A model generated the notes under the pieces. It had not been told where the DNA came from and ran no database searches. It saw only the letters and a list, made by a program, of their open reading frames with translations. From NCBI GenBank assembly GCA_027475525.1, contig JAMWFC010000100.1, positions 124,001-188,000 on the forward strand: a DNA stretch of 64,000 nt, given 5' to 3'. Below, piece after piece: positions 34,549-46,822 of this stretch (the first letter of the stretch is position 1; every line of letters starts with the position of its first letter). Both the position numbers and the translations under genes were made by a program. This stretch comes from Macrolepiota albuminosa. Its lineage: Eukaryota > Basidiomycota > Agaricomycetes > Agaricales > Agaricaceae.

Positions 34549-34727
34549 CTAACCGGGTGGCTACTAATTGTGGCTGCTGATTGTGACTGTTTACGTGACT
34601 ATGATCGCCGGTGAGAGGCTGGGTGGCGTGTATTTGTGGTTGTGTACACCACTAGCGGAGTTGGGAGATTGTGTTTTTTTTTTTCTTTCCTCAGTCCCAA
34701 TACACGTAGCGTACGTGTCACATTGTA
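34549..34727 (+). promoter_or_regulatory. Putative 3' splice site ahead of ORF3 of element C
   Basis: A run of 13 T, then CTTTCCTCAG, ends about 33 bases before the ORF3 ATG; ACTAAC-like text lies upstream. Element A has TTTCTTTCCTCAA at the same place, with the AG changed. It could permit a spliced ORF3 message, but this is inferred only. Confidence 0.4.
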
Positions 34728-37700
34728 ATGGCCTATTGGGGGCCGCAAAAGAGTGATCAGAGCCGGCAAGGCTTTAGTGGAGGGGGGAGACCTCTGAATA
34801 TACAAACGCAAGATTATTCTACTCAATACCAGAGGCAGCTGCCATATCCAGCGGCAAGCCAGTTTCAGTCAGCGGGCATGGCCTATCCAGGCTGCAAGGA
34901 GCTGCTTCTATACCAGACGCCCCTCCACTTGCAAGAGATGGAGGTCAATGACGAAGGGCACTATGGGCGCCCAGAGGACAGCATACGCTGTGAGCGCTAT
35001 TACCAGGAACCATCGTCACACTCGTCTGCGTTGAATCCGACGTATGCAGGTGTGGTGATGGGGCCACTGTCAGTACCATGGGCACATCGGCCCATGGCAG
35101 AGTCATATGTGGAGCCTGCACCACAAGTGCAGAGGTTAGCAGTGCCAGATGTGCTGTTGGGCAGACTGGAAGCAGCGGGACAGCCAGTCCCTGCAACTGC
35201 ATCCTTCCTGCAGGACAGTCTAGCTGTGATGGTGATGGAGAGATTGCTTGACCAGATCAAGCTAATAAAGAGGCAGCGCATTGCAGCGCTGGAACAGATT
35301 GAATGCACATCTAAGCGCAAAGTTTCCATGTTTGAAGAACTGACTGCCGAGGTCAAGAGGGCTAAATATCAGCCCAGTTGACCAGTCAAACCTCCACGGG
35401 CAAGGATGCCATTGGCCACACAATTCGCACGCCATGAGCAGCCTGCTCAGCCCATTGCTTTGTCATCACAGTTACCTGATCCAGGCCCTCAGGCCTCCTC
35501 AGAGTCGCTGGCTGCAGTCAGTGAACTCTTGGCAGGTCTGTCCCTGGGTCAGCGGGAAACTGCATTGTCTTGGGCCCCACCTAGGAGGCCCAAACCCATC
35601 GCTATGGCGCCAAGAGCACCCATTACCATTATTCTTTGAGGTGAGCCTGGAGGGAGAACTCTGGCGTGAAATGCACCTGCCCCTCTGGTGGCTCAGCCAC
35701 CATTCAAATCACTCACCCCAGCCAAGTCGGGGTCTGCACGCCAATGTCGAGGCCGTAAGCCTCCTCTTGATGCCTCCAAGCTGGAGGTGATAGAGTTCCC
35801 AGCTGAAATTCCCACACAGGCTGGGAAAGTCTCAATGTTGTTCCTATTGCCTGTTACCATGCCTGCACCGCAGGCACACTTTCCCGTGGTCGTCTTGACC
35901 ACCGACCCTTGCTCCCCTGAGCAATATGATGGTCTGGTGGTGACCTCGAGGAATCGTCCCATGTCTGAAAAAGGCAAAGCACCCGTGGCCTCCTTATCCA
36001 ACGAGAGCGACTATGAAGAGTCAAGCTCAGAGCATGAAGAGGAGGCAGAGGAAGGAGAATCGGTGGTGGACCGATTCCAGTGAGTATTGCAATAAGCGCA
36101 TTGCAAAGAAGAAGGCGATTTGTGCCAAGGAGCTGCAGGCCCTCAAACAGAGGTCCGAGGATGAGTTCTCGGGGAGAATCCCTGATAGATTGGGGGTGAA
36201 GGTGTGGGGACCGCTCAATATCGAGCAAACAAACTCGTGCTTCAGAGGAGCACTCAGCTACTGCACTTATTATTCATATCATTCAAATACCATGCTGTTG
36301 GGAGCCAAGGCCAATTGGGCAGCGGCATATGAGTTCTCTTCTGGGCACCGTGCTGGCATTCCTGCCAGCGTTATTTACAAGTATTCTCCTTGTGGCCTTC
36401 CCCGCACTCCATTAGAGCTGGATCGGCTCTACAAATACTATTCGAACGAGCATGCTCCCCGTTGCGAACAGATTACCACCTACCTCCTCATCACGGAGCT
36501 TCAGATGTTTGCTCAGCGAACCAATGAGTCACTACATGACCAAACAAGATTACCACCTACCTCCTCATCACGGAGCTTCAGATGTTTGCTCAGCGAACCA
36601 ATGAGTCACTACATGACCAAACAATGATGCTCCTGATGAAGGACCCTTGATACCAAACCCTTGTCAGCCCAATCTAGGAGGCTGATGACCTTGCACTTGT
36701 TGAGCACCAACACATTCCGGGGCGCTTTCTGCACACAAAAGAAGACGGCTCGACCGCGCTGCATGTAATGCGCGCTCAAGACCCAGCCACACCGTTTGAC
36801 CTCGATCAGCTTGCACAGTACGCGCTGATCTTTGGTTGTCCTGGTTTGGAAAATACTTACCAAGGCATTGCAGTTGATCATGCCTACCGCATGCACTGGC
36901 GAACCCTCTTTGGGTTCATCTTATGCTGAGCTCTTTGCGCTAACAGCACAGCCAAGCCCGTGATTATGCGGCGCATGACCCTCGTCATGGCCCGCCCAGG
37001 TCTGTACCGCGAAGCTATTGCCTCTTATAATGCCATGTTCCCAGACCAGCCGTTTGAGCCCCAGAGAGGGCCCCAGCTGGAACTTTACCCTGTGCACATA
37101 CCAGATGACTTTGCACGGAACTTTTCAGATGACAATGCATTACGTGTCTTATTACACACTCGGATACCTGTCAACTGGGTGGACCACGCATATACCTATG
37201 GAGTGGTCTTCCTGGAACAGCAGTTCCATGCTCCCACAATGTCTATGGACATCTTCTGCCAAATTGACGACAAGCGCATGGAGCGCTTGAACGAATATGG
37301 TACCCCCCCTGCAATCCCACAATAGGATGGATGGCGGGAGATGACCGAAGATGATCATTATTGTCTTATGTTCAAGCATGACGAGGAAAGTTGTCTTCCC
37401 AAAAACCCTGAGGCCAATGGCCTCTACTATCTCATCGGCATGGACCCGAACCGGGTCAGCCTCCTAAAACGCACTGCAGTGCATGACATGTCTGCAGCTG
37501 ACATGGACCCAAGCCGGGTCAATCTCATAACACGCACGGCAGCACATGGTACGCTACCCACCAATGCTTCAGCGATTAATGTCGCACTAACTGAGTCTAT
37601 GGTGGTAGACACACCTGTAGTCGAGGGGCCTATCACCCCACCGAGGACGGAATCGGTGCCTCCCCCTCCCGCAATTAATGTCGCACTGGAGGAGGAGTCA

Positions 37701-37751
37701 ATGGTGATGGAGATGGGTGCAGGTGCGGGAGCATTGTTGGACAGGTCCTAG
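34728..37751 (+). pseudogene. Element C ORF3, unknown protein of roughly 950 residues, decayed
   Basis: I do not recognise it. In frame 34728-36083: a Gln/Pro/Tyr-rich start (MAYWGPQKSDQSRQ), a coiled-coil-like helix (ERLLDQIKLIKRQRIAALEQ), then an acidic block EESSSEHEEEAEEGE. A shift near 36080 leads to RIAKKKAICAKELQALKQR and VKVWGPLNIEQTN, ALSYCTYYSYHSNTMLLG, and after a 77-base duplication to TKEDGSTALHVMRAQDP, DLDQLAQYALIFGCPGLENT, ARPGLYREAIASYNAMFPDQ and PVNWVDHAYTYGVVFLEQQF. The last part has two MDP.RV...RTA repeats of 63 bases. Stops at 35379, 35637 and elsewhere are TGA or TAG. The homologous frame in element A shows that the ORF belongs to the element lineage. Confidence 0.65.
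36470..36623. repeat. Exact 77-base tandem duplication in ORF3 (probable assembly artefact)
   Basis: 36470-36546 recurs at 36547-36623. The frame upstream is +1 (mod 3) and downstream is 0; removing 77 bases reconnects them. Confidence 0.88.
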
Positions 37752-38105
37752 ACCCATATTTTGTTGTGTAGGTACCTCTGAGTAATTCACTCAAAACATT
37801 CCAGCTGATATGCACTCCAGAGTCGCGTGTAGATACAGCGGACCCAGAGGAGAGGTCACTTGATTTTGTTTTTGATTTTTTTATATATATTCATACTTCA
37901 TCTACTGCTGGCGCAACATGTGCACCTGTCTGATAAGGACTGATTCCTATTGTGTCTAGATGACACATCTACACTGCGAATAAATGCTAATGTCTTGCAG
38001 CAACGCAATACACGTGTTATTCATCTGTTGTTTGCACTATCGTGCATCCTACATCTCACTCCAACTCCCTTCCTAAGACCAAGTATTCAGTCTCATTGAG
38101 GAGTA
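37752..38105. other. Element C 3' untranslated region
   Basis: About 350 bases between the ORF3 end and the 3' LTR, with AT-rich text and no coding features; ends in TTGAGGAGTA before the LTR. Confidence 0.6.
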
Positions 38106-38278
38106 TGTAACAGAGTTACACGTGTTACTAGCATCAACGACGCTATAATCATTCAGTAGAGTATTACATAAGACAACATCTTGTTTTCACTCTAGTACTA
38201 GTCAAATCAGATACTGCGGTCTGATTTAGCACTGTGTGATACACACAAGATAGTTCTATCTCGTAACCCCAGGTTACA
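38106..38278 (+). repeat. 3' LTR of element C
   Basis: 173 bases, TGTAAC...GGTTACA, partner of 24725-24897. Confidence 0.92.
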
Positions 38279-38567
38279 CAAGGCTAGGTGGCTGGGACAA
38301 AGGTGATTTGCCTTCTAGCATCTCTGCCAGAGTAAAGGGTTTATTGGGGCGCTTGGGTTCCCTAGGTGACGCTAGTTCCAGGACTTCATGCTCTTTGAGC
38401 AGCTGGGCGGCTACGTCCTGCTCTTCATGCTGCTCCCTGAGGTGAGTACTTTGCCTCTGTTTATCATTGCACATCACACATATGTCCAGGACATGTTCTC
38501 TGATTTCCTGATACTGGTGAAGAGGTAGATCCTCCCTGTCTGGGTCTATGCAGCAGTCTGCCTGCAC
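38279..38567 (-). pseudogene. Element A, linker between RNase H and integrase
   Basis: Minus-strand text (LPLHQYQEIREHV, SPREPKRPNKPFTLAEMLEGK, SPLSQPPSLV) matches the corresponding linker of element C around 30686 in position. Element C inserted directly after it and moved the integrase 13.5 kb away. Confidence 0.7.
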
Positions 38568-38623
38568 ATACTTGTGACATAGGTGATGTCAAATTGGTAT
38601 CTCAACATGTAGTCAATCCAACG

Positions 38624-39855
38624 TCACTGATGTGGCAACAAGTTCACCTGAGTTTTGAAGAACTCAAGCGCCTTGTGATTGGTTATAATATGGATGGGGT
38701 ATCTCATCAGCTTATCCTCCCACTTGAGGAGGGCCTTGAGTATAGCTAGGGTTTCTAGCTTGTGCACAGCATAGTTTTTCTGGACAGTCATGAATTTTTT
38801 TAACATGAACCCTGCTGGGCAGCAAGTCTGCTCTGGCCATACATGGTACCAATGCCTGTCTTAGATGCGTTGCAAATGAGCCAAATAGGCTTGACTTGTC
38901 TAGGGTCAATTGGTCAAATAATTGGAGTCTTTGTACAAATCTGCTTGACCATTTCAAAGCACTGCTGGTGCAGCAGCCTCCAATTGAACAGTGCGTTCTG
39001 TGTCATGGCCATAAGTGGCCCAGTATAGGCAGTCACATTGGACAAAAAGCTCAATATGTAGTTGACAAGGCCAACAAACCATTGAATGTCATTGTAGTTT
39101 TGTGGCATGCGCCACTCCTGAATGTGGTCAAGCTTGTCCTGATTGGGGTGTATACCCCACTCATTGATGACATGCCCTAGGCAGTCTATACTCTGAGCAT
39201 AAAGCTCACACTTTTTCCATTTCAAGTACAAAGTGTACTTGCATAGTCATTCAAATACAACTCTGAAGTGCTGCTCATGCTCCTCCCTAGAATTCGAATA
39301 GATAAATATATCATCTAAGTAGACGTGCATAAAGCATCCTATTACGTCTCAAAATATAGAGGTCATTAACCTCTGAGAGGTTGTGGGGGCATTACAGTCC
39401 CCAATCTGCATTATGTTGCTCATAAACATGCATATAATCAATGCAAACACAGTCTTGGGTACGTCTTTGGTGCAAATGCGCACCTGCTCATAGGCATCCA
39501 TAAGATCAATTTTTGAGCAATACTTCGCTCAAGCCACATCTTCTCAGATCATCTTCTGATCTGGTAAAGGAGTTACATCCTTTATAGTATTATCATTGTG
39601 CTGACATGCATCAAGAGCCATTTGAAGGGTTTTATCCTTCTTTGGGATGCATAGTAATGGTGCAGCCTGAGCTGTAGTGCATAGTGACCACCATTGAGCA
39701 TTCAAATAGCAATTAGTTTTATTGCGTAGTTGCTCCTGGAATGCGTGTGGATAGCACGGCAAGTGATACTTGTATTGCTTGCTCTCATCTATAAGATTGA
39801 TCTCATGGTTCACTTCCCACCATGGTGGAAGCTCTTTCTTAGTGCCATTGACCAT
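38624..39855 (-). pseudogene. Element A reverse transcriptase and RNase H
   Basis: Minus-strand blocks: LPPWWEVNHEINLIDESKQY, APLLCIPKKDKTLQMALDA, KWKKCELYAQSIDCLGHVI, HIQEWRMPQNYNDIQWFVG and the RNase H part KNYAVHKLETLAILKALLKW with HIITNHKALEFFKTQ, where the RNase H Asp of TDHKALE is replaced by Asn (a G-to-A change). The frame is interrupted by numerous stops. The protein is clearly homologous to element C but not the same family copy. Confidence 0.82.
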
Positions 39856-40596
39856 GTCAGCAAATTCTTCTCGCTATTGCTGCTGCAACTAAGGAATATC
39901 TTCCTCATGAAGGCTTGTCGTCTTCTGTTTCCCCTTCAGACATACTGAGGGAAGGACTTTCACCATATCTGATGGTGGCTGAGGCTGCTGTGCATATTAC
40001 TCATGGATTGTGAGCACCCAATTAACACTGTTGTTGGGTATGTGCAGTCTTAGCAGGGAATCTGCTATTGCTGCCTTGTGAGCCATAAGGCTTTTTCCCT
40101 CATGTACAAAGGAATACGCTATGGACACTTTGTCTGATGCTAGCTGGCAATATGCTGATGTGACGGTCATCTGTTGCTGGTGTGCATTTTGCACACACAT
40201 GGCTGCCACCAGCTTGTTCCACTCCTGCAGCATTTGAAGGTCATATGCTCAGTCATACTCAGGAAGGGGAGCTGGTTGCTCCCATAGGGATCACATGTTC
40301 TCACAATATGAGGCTTCTGCCTCTTGTATGCTGTCCCTCAAGTCATCTAACTTGACTTATGAGGACGTAGGTGGGCATACACCCACTGAGTCCTCAATCT
40401 TTTTTGCCTTTTGCTAGCGTTTATCTGGAGACTTTGCGCCTCAAGCATTAGGAGCAAGTATTTGCTCGTCTCTCATCTTGGAGGCTTGATACTCCTCCTC
40501 GCTCATCATCACTATGTTGTGGTCTGAGCTGAGTCTAGGCATAGCCTGTACTTCCTCATCCACATCCTCTACCACCAGCACTTTGCACCAGCCAAG

Positions 40597-40899
40597 TCAT
40601 GGAGAGTCCTTGCACTTCTCTGTAGTGCAGTGATGTTGCAGACGATTATCAGTGTTGTTTGCTGTAGCCCATTCTGCTAGAATCACTTTCCTATTCACTA
40701 GCACCTGACAGTGCTCAAAGTCTAGCATGACTTTGTTATGCTGCATGAATGGTGTTCCCAGTATCATATCATAGCAATCAAAGTTTGCTAGATCCATGTA
40801 TTCCCAGCTATGTGAGCCCAGTGTCTGGACAGTTATATTTGTCCCATACTGCACCATAGCACAGCTTTTTACAGTGCCCAGCTGCAATGCCAACAGCAT
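40597..40899 (-). pseudogene. Element A protease, C-terminal part
   Basis: Text LQLGTVKSCAMVQYGTNITV and MILGTPFMQHNKVMLDFEH matches the protease of element C (LQLGTVGSCAMVQFG, MIIGTPFMHKNKVSLDF). The DSG active site lies in broken frames just upstream. Confidence 0.75.
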
Positions 40900-41676
40900 A
40901 TCTAACTCCTGTACAGAGATTCTTTACACGTGGGCAAATTGAGGCATAATATCCAAAGTAGTATTCCCAGAGTCCTATAAGGTCCATGCTTTGTGGCCAT
41001 TTATATCCACATATGAGACCAGACACTCCTTACCTGCCCGCTTCAATGTAGGGCACTGCAAAGTGCCCTCTGCTCAACAAAGAGTCACTTTTTTCATCCA
41101 AACAACATTATTTTTTTCATGATTGTTTGAAGACGGTCAATTTGTCATTGCCGCTAGGCACTCAGAGTCGCTGTTGCAACTGTAGTACTTGTTGTTGTAT
41201 ATGTCAACTGTGATGTACTCCTCCCTCTCCATGACCACACTCTTGGGCTCAGTGCCTGATGCTTCTTCTGGGGGCTCTTGGTTATTTGTGGGGTGCTCAG
41301 CCTCAGACTCAGCAGAGATGTCTCCATCACTCCCACTTGCAGCTGCGGTATGTGCGGCTCAAAGGTGGACATGGGGTGTATACTCATTTCTCAGAGCTTC
41401 CATTCTCACAGAGCAATTGGTAGCATAGTGGCCTGGCTGGCTGCATGCAAAGCAGGTCCCCATCTGACTGGATGGGTTGGCCAGCTTGACTTCTGGCCTT
41501 GGCTTAGGACGTTCTCTGTCTGGCACCTGCTCTGGTTGTGGGCAGCTTTGCCCTCAATTTGCTGCAGGAGGTCTGCATACTATAAACTATGTGTTGCAGT
41601 CACAATCCAAGTCAGCCTTCTTAGCCAGGAAGGTCTCCACATGCTGACCTCTTGAGGGTGCCTCAGCAGGCAGTAG

Positions 41677-43658
41677 TCACCTGCTTCCTCCTTTGTGGAC
41701 ACTACAATGCTCATAGTGGTTAGCAGTCTTAAGGGACTGCTCATACTGGATGGCATATGCTATAGACTCCTCCATATTATTGACCTCTGAGGACAGCCTG
41801 TCCTCATGTATCAGATAGTGGTGCGTGTCTGCTGGGATACCATCCAGGAATGTTTTGAGCATAGTATACCCATCCAGGTATACTGCCATGTTCTGGGCAT
41901 GATTGTTAAGGGTATTGTAGAACCCTTGTATCCCCAACTTCTCAGTGTACTTGGCAGACTGAAAGTTCCACCTTGTATCCTATAGCATTGAGGAGTGCAC
42001 AAATCAATCATATAGTCCTATGAGGACTCCTTTGAATGTCTACTCATACTGGACCTGGTTGACGTGCGATACTGCTTATTGAAATCACTCTATGGCCTCT
42101 CCAGCCAAGAACTTGGACAGAACAAAGATTTGTTCTTGTTCCATATGGTCACCTCTGTATAAACACATGGCAAGGTGGGTACATACGTCCATTGCCCAGT
42201 CCTCCAAGTCACTGAACTTGGACGTGCCTGTGTAGGTGCAAATATGCCTATTATCCACTTTACACAGCTTCACCCCATCTGGTAACTGTAAGGTTACTCC
42301 CAGGATATCATCAACTACTAAATGCAGGCAATTGTGCATGGCTTCACAATGCATCTGAATGGCCTCCTGCTAGCCTGGAGATCTAGTCACTAAATCAGCG
42401 GCTTAGAAAAGTGACTTTGCTTGTCCATCCTGCAGTGGATGTCTCAAGCCTCCACAACTGTGAGCATAATTGCCCTCATCTTGGGGTGTTGACCTAGGGT
42501 GTTCATTCTAGCTGTTATCAGGGGCATCATGTCTGGTGGCACCATCTTGATCGAGGAAGTCTCCTTGATCATGATCGTTGTGCTGCCCTGGGGCTGGAGA
42601 AGCTTGACTCTCCTGACCCTGCATTACAAATTGACAATGCATCTTGTCAATGGACTTAGTGCCCTCAAATACAATGCCCTGATCATCAATAAGGGACTGT
42701 CTCTTAGTCCTGAGATTGCCATTGTGCATATATTGATACGTGACTCTGTCACTCAATGTTTCTGCCATTTGCATGTGTGGCATCAACAATGCCTTGCTCT
42801 CCACCTTAAACGCAGTGCTACTGTGTCCATCCAGGCCTGACATCTCTGTCCTAAGGTCTCAGGTATGCATGTGTGGGGGCTCTTCACACCACCCTTGTTC
42901 TGTTAGAGTATAAAAAGTACTCACTGGTTTTACTTTAGGCACTTTCTGTGCCTGTGCTAGTGCTTCCACTAGCTCAACTCCAACATCTTGATTACAACAT
43001 GCCAAGCATTCCTTGGACATGTGGCTCCAGAGGTTGACACCTCCAATTGCCTTGTGGCCTTCTGCTGCAAATACATCTGGAGTTCTATAGTGAGAACAGT
43101 ATATTTAGTACTGAATACAGTGGGCACCTCGTGCCCTTGTTGTCTAAGTGCTACCATATGCGCTGAAGCATAGCGCTTGAGTTGCACCTGGGTGGTGTAC
43201 TTCATCACCTCTGAATGTAGATCCCAGAACACCTATAAGCGGATGGTGTAAGCAGTTTTCAACCACTGCTCTTCTGCTCTGGCATTGTCGTCACTAGATG
43301 ACTCAACACCCTCCTTGAGAATATCTGCAACCTCCAGAACTTCCTCCACTGCTGGTGTGCATGGGAAACAATTTTCCACACAGCCTACTTCAGGAGTTAC
43401 ATCCTCCTGTGGTACATCTTCTATGCAGGCTTCCACTATCCTGGTAGGCATTGAGCCTGCTGCAGCCTGCCTGGCCCCACTACTCCAGCTTGGGGGCATA
43501 GGTCTCCCAGTCCATACTGATAACTTGGTGTCTTCTGAGGCACCCTGGGTGCCTGTCAACTGCCTGCCTTCATCAGGAGGCCCTTTAGAAGCTAGCCAGC
43601 TGGACTGTTGAAGTCCTCCTGGCAGCTGCATAACTGGAGGAGTTAATCCCCCTGGCAT
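41677..43658 (-). pseudogene. Element A Gag
   Basis: Broken minus-strand frames: a Pro/Ser/acidic N-terminal part (43658-43233), SGLDGHSSTAFKVESKALL (42843), the Gag core SDLEDWAMDVCTHLAMCLYRG (42354-42085) and IQGFYNTLNNHAQNMAVYLD (41937-41677). Trp and Gln codons are replaced by TGA, TAG and TAA when compared with element C's EARNWFRHHV and HWTFKEVLIG. Confidence 0.75.
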
Positions 43659-44013
43659 CTTGTTCTGTGGCCATTGCTGGCCATCCTGTTGTGAGCTCTC
43701 AGCTCTCTGGGCCTTGCTTTCATTCCTGGACAGGTTGGTGCTCTGACCTCAATTGCAAGCCTTGGGTTGTAACTCACCCACATTGGGTGCATGCACGTTC
43801 TGAGTGTCTGCTGGGTCTTTCTGTAGGTTGTGGGCATTTTACTCACCCTCAGTGGTGACTGCAGGTATAGGGTTATTACTCATCGACCTCTGTTTGAAAT
43901 TTGCATAGTGTGGCTGTGCAAAAAGCTTGAGAAGCTGATAGAGTTCTGCCAACAAACTCAGCAACTGATGTTGGATGCTAGGCAATAGATCCTAGCTGGC
44001 AGATTCAAAAAAA

Positions 44014-44203
44014 TGTAACAGAGTTATGGTTTAAGTGAGCTTAGTGTTTATACTATACTGAATCAGACCAGACCAGTTTATTGGCAATGTAGTATACAAC
44101 AAAAAATAAGCTGCTTAGTAAGCAGCAGGTATCTATGTATTTATAAATATACTAAACTAAGTAAAAGCTATGTGACCAATGCCACATAGTGGACTACGCT
44201 ACA
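44014..44203 (-). repeat. 5' LTR of element A
   Basis: 190 bases, partner of 17855-18089; followed by the second GATGG target duplication. Confidence 0.85.
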
Positions 44204-44208
44204 GATGG

Positions 44209-45017
44209 CCACACATAGCAAGTAATGGAGCCAATCAGTGATAGCACCAGCAGCAGCTAGAATGACAGTTGGCATCACACTGCTGGCAAGCATTGACAGG
44301 TAGCATCAATCTCTCAAGCATGTGGCATAGCTAGCTGGTGACAGTGCTTATAGATTAGAAATAATGCCATTTACTCATGACAATTGGCCTGATGCCTCTT
44401 GGTGCCCCTCTCTCAGTCAGATGGACAGCTTTTTTGCTTTATTTCTCAACATTTAGTTTAATACATGATGTTTAATTACATTAATTACAGTTCACTGCCC
44501 TTTGGTAATAGGGAACTTGTTTCTCACTATAAATACTTATCATTGTTACTAGTTACTCCAGAACAGAGTACCCCAGTTTACACCTCTCAGTTTACCTCAT
44601 GGTTCAGATTTCTTTTGAGCTGACTAAGTTTATAGTTGCCAACTATCTGAACACTTTTAGCCTGCTTGCTGCAGTTATGCTTATAGAACCTACACACTTT
44701 GCACTTATAGCAGGCATCATGTAGCTTAGTCATTGCTAAGCCTCTAGTTTTCTTACCATGTCTTCTTGCTGCACTTACTCATATTCACCTCTTCATATCC
44801 TTTAAGTGCACTTTGCAATTAGCACATTTTTCTTACCACACACCCTTGCTGACTATGGTTACTGACCTTCACCAAATCTTGCCGTTCAACTCAATTTCTG
44901 ACTTGTTCTCTGGGAACTGCCTGGGACTCTCTCAACCTTAGCCTGCCCAACACATTTCTTTTACAGGTCAGTAGCTATAAACCATATCTGCTACTGATCT
45001 ACTTTTGGGCATCATCA
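44209..45017 (+). repeat. 5' LTR of element B, second piece
   Basis: Continues the LTR interrupted at 17854 and matches 54188-55086. It holds CTATAAATACTTATC (TATA-like, about 44528) and ends GGCATCATCA. Together the two pieces make about 911 bases. Confidence 0.88.
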
Positions 45018-45099
45018 AATTTGAGCCTACCATGAGAGACTTTAGGGCAGAATTCTGCTAGAAACACATCTTCAATGCATATGCTGCCTGCTAGAGCAG

Positions 45100-46140
45100 T
45101 TGGCAGAGGGCACAGTCCCTTCTCACTTATCAACTCCTCAACTACCTGGTGCCTTACCAGGTTTATCTCTTGCTCAGAAACTACAGAACATCACTGTAGA
45201 CAATTTTCCTGATCTCTTTCCACATTTGCTAGACTTTATTGCAGACATTCCCTTAGTGTTGCCTCTTGCTGATCATCATGCTACATTTTCTATGACATGG
45301 CAGAAACCTGGACTAGTCTTTCTGAGTTTGCTGCTCCCAAGCCTGGCATCCAACTGGCTGTTGGCACTACTTATGAACAATAGAAAACAGCAACTATTAA
45401 GCTCTATCCTGGTGCTGAAGAGGCTATGCAATACATGGTAAACAAACTCCAGAAACTCGTTTAAGACACTTTTAACAGTGGTACCTACTCTCTTGGTGCC
45501 TTCTCAACTTACTATTGGAAATTCTAGAAGGTCTCCAGATGGCTTTTGCAGAACAGCAAGCTATACATCAATGAGAAATGTCGCTTATTCCAGCAAGGCA
45601 TTCTGACATCACTATGAACTCATATTGCTAGGTGCCTAGAAATCATACACTTGACACACCATCTCAAGGAACTCTATGCTGTTGCTGATGTCTTTGAGGC
45701 AGATAAATGTATCTTAAAGGGCACTGACTGACATAGGTATTGGCATTGGTGTGCAATGTGCTAGGATGACCCCACCCAAACACGCCAACGGTATCCTTCC
45801 AGTCCAGACTACTGCCACCCTCCTGCTACTAACTTTGTTAAGAAAGAAGATCTCAATGCTGCTATTAATGCTGCTGTTGCTTCTGCTATGACTCAAATTG
45901 AGACCATGATTGCCACTAGCATGACTGCTTCCCACATCACTAACACTCCTGGATTCAACAGTTGCCACTTCTGTAGTAAAATAGGACACATCATGACTCA
46001 AAGATGCTGCAATACTTTGGAAAATTATATACAGCAAGATAAAGTATGCAGGGCCATTGACAGCAAGGTTGTCTTAACCACTGGTGCTATCATCCCAAAC
46101 TACCTGGAGCTCAAGACCTACCAGAAATGAGTAGATGAGT
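45100..46140 (+). pseudogene. Element B Gag with CCHC-like knuckle
   Basis: Broken frames with LAQKLQNITVDNFPDLFPHL near the start and a knuckle CHFCSKIGHIMTQRC at about 45961 (C-x2-C-x4-H-x5-C, spacing slightly changed). Many TAA/TAG/TGA stops. Confidence 0.65.
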
Positions 46141-46822
46141 GGCACAGGCACAACTAATGACAGATTGTTACCGGCACTCTCTCTGGCAATGCTAATTCCA
46201 ATCCTAACCAGTCAGCATAGTAGCAGATGATATACAAGGTCTTGCACTTTGACAGTGTTAGTGACTGACCTGGCTTCTCTTGGGAAGAGCACATCTTCAA
46301 GTTGGAACAGGAATTTAGCTCATTAAAGAACTAGGTATTTGATGGTGTCAACATTAAACAGTCTAAACAGCCTCTTTGCAGTTATAAGCCCATGTCAGCT
46401 GCTTGCAACCTGCCTCCATCTACTGCTCCTACTACTATGCCTGCTCATCAACATCTGCTGTACCACCCCCTCCTGTTCCTTCTCCACCATCTAATCTTGT
46501 TACTAACACTCTATTGCCGCCTCTCCATCCTTATGCTGGTCTCTCTGACAGGTATCATGCTCTTATTCAACATAATTTTGCTGCTCTCAAGAAATGTCCT
46601 GCACCAATCTTTGATATAGAAAAGTCCAATTATGTCTTCAGCTGCATCACAAAAATGCCAGTCACACTTTTTGTTGAAGAACTCTGCAGTATTGCTCCCA
46701 ACATCAGGAACCAGATCAAGATGGCAGCAGTTACACCTTGACACTCCTTAGCGACCACTGTTACCAAGATCAATGAGTTAGACAACACACTCCCAGGATT
46801 CTCTGTCACTACCAACCCTCCC

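Larger units (their letters stand above)
24725..38278 (+). mobile_element. Ty3/gypsy element C, inserted in element A
   Basis: Two 173-base LTRs, 24725-24897 and 38106-38278, flanked by CCAGG and CAAGG (4 of 5 bases alike). By eye the LTRs differ at 10 of 173 positions, 9 of them transitions and most at CG/TG/CA sites. Internal order: upstream ORF, gag, CCHC knuckle, protease, RT, RNase H, integrase, chromodomain, ORF3. The Gag-Pol frame is open for 6 kb apart from stops, so it is younger than A and B. Element D and an N gap interrupt the integrase core. Confidence 0.88.
17855..44203 (-). mobile_element. Ty3/gypsy element A, minus orientation, inserted in the 5' LTR of B
   Basis: LTRs at 17855-18089 and 44014-44203 are flanked by the perfect 5-base duplication GATGG (17850-17854, 44204-44208). 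Read on the minus strand the LTR starts TGTAGC and ends TTACA, and a purine stretch (TTGGGGAGTG) precedes the 3' LTR. Domain order on the minus strand is gag (about 43.7-41.7 kb), protease, RT, RNase H (38.8-38.6 kb), integrase and chromodomain (38.57 kb, then 24.7-22.2 kb), ORF3 (about 22.1-18.1 kb). Later insertions inside it are C, R1 and R2. Stops arise from several codon types, so it is heavily decayed. Confidence 0.85.

Noticed and set aside
36470..36623. Genuine internal peptide repeat in ORF3
   Set aside because: The period of 77 is not a multiple of 3, both copies are identical in DNA and removing one restores the frame.
37440..37560. Another assembly duplication
   Set aside because: This repeat has period 63, diverged copies and keeps the reading frame, so it is a real coding repeat (MDP.RV...RTA).
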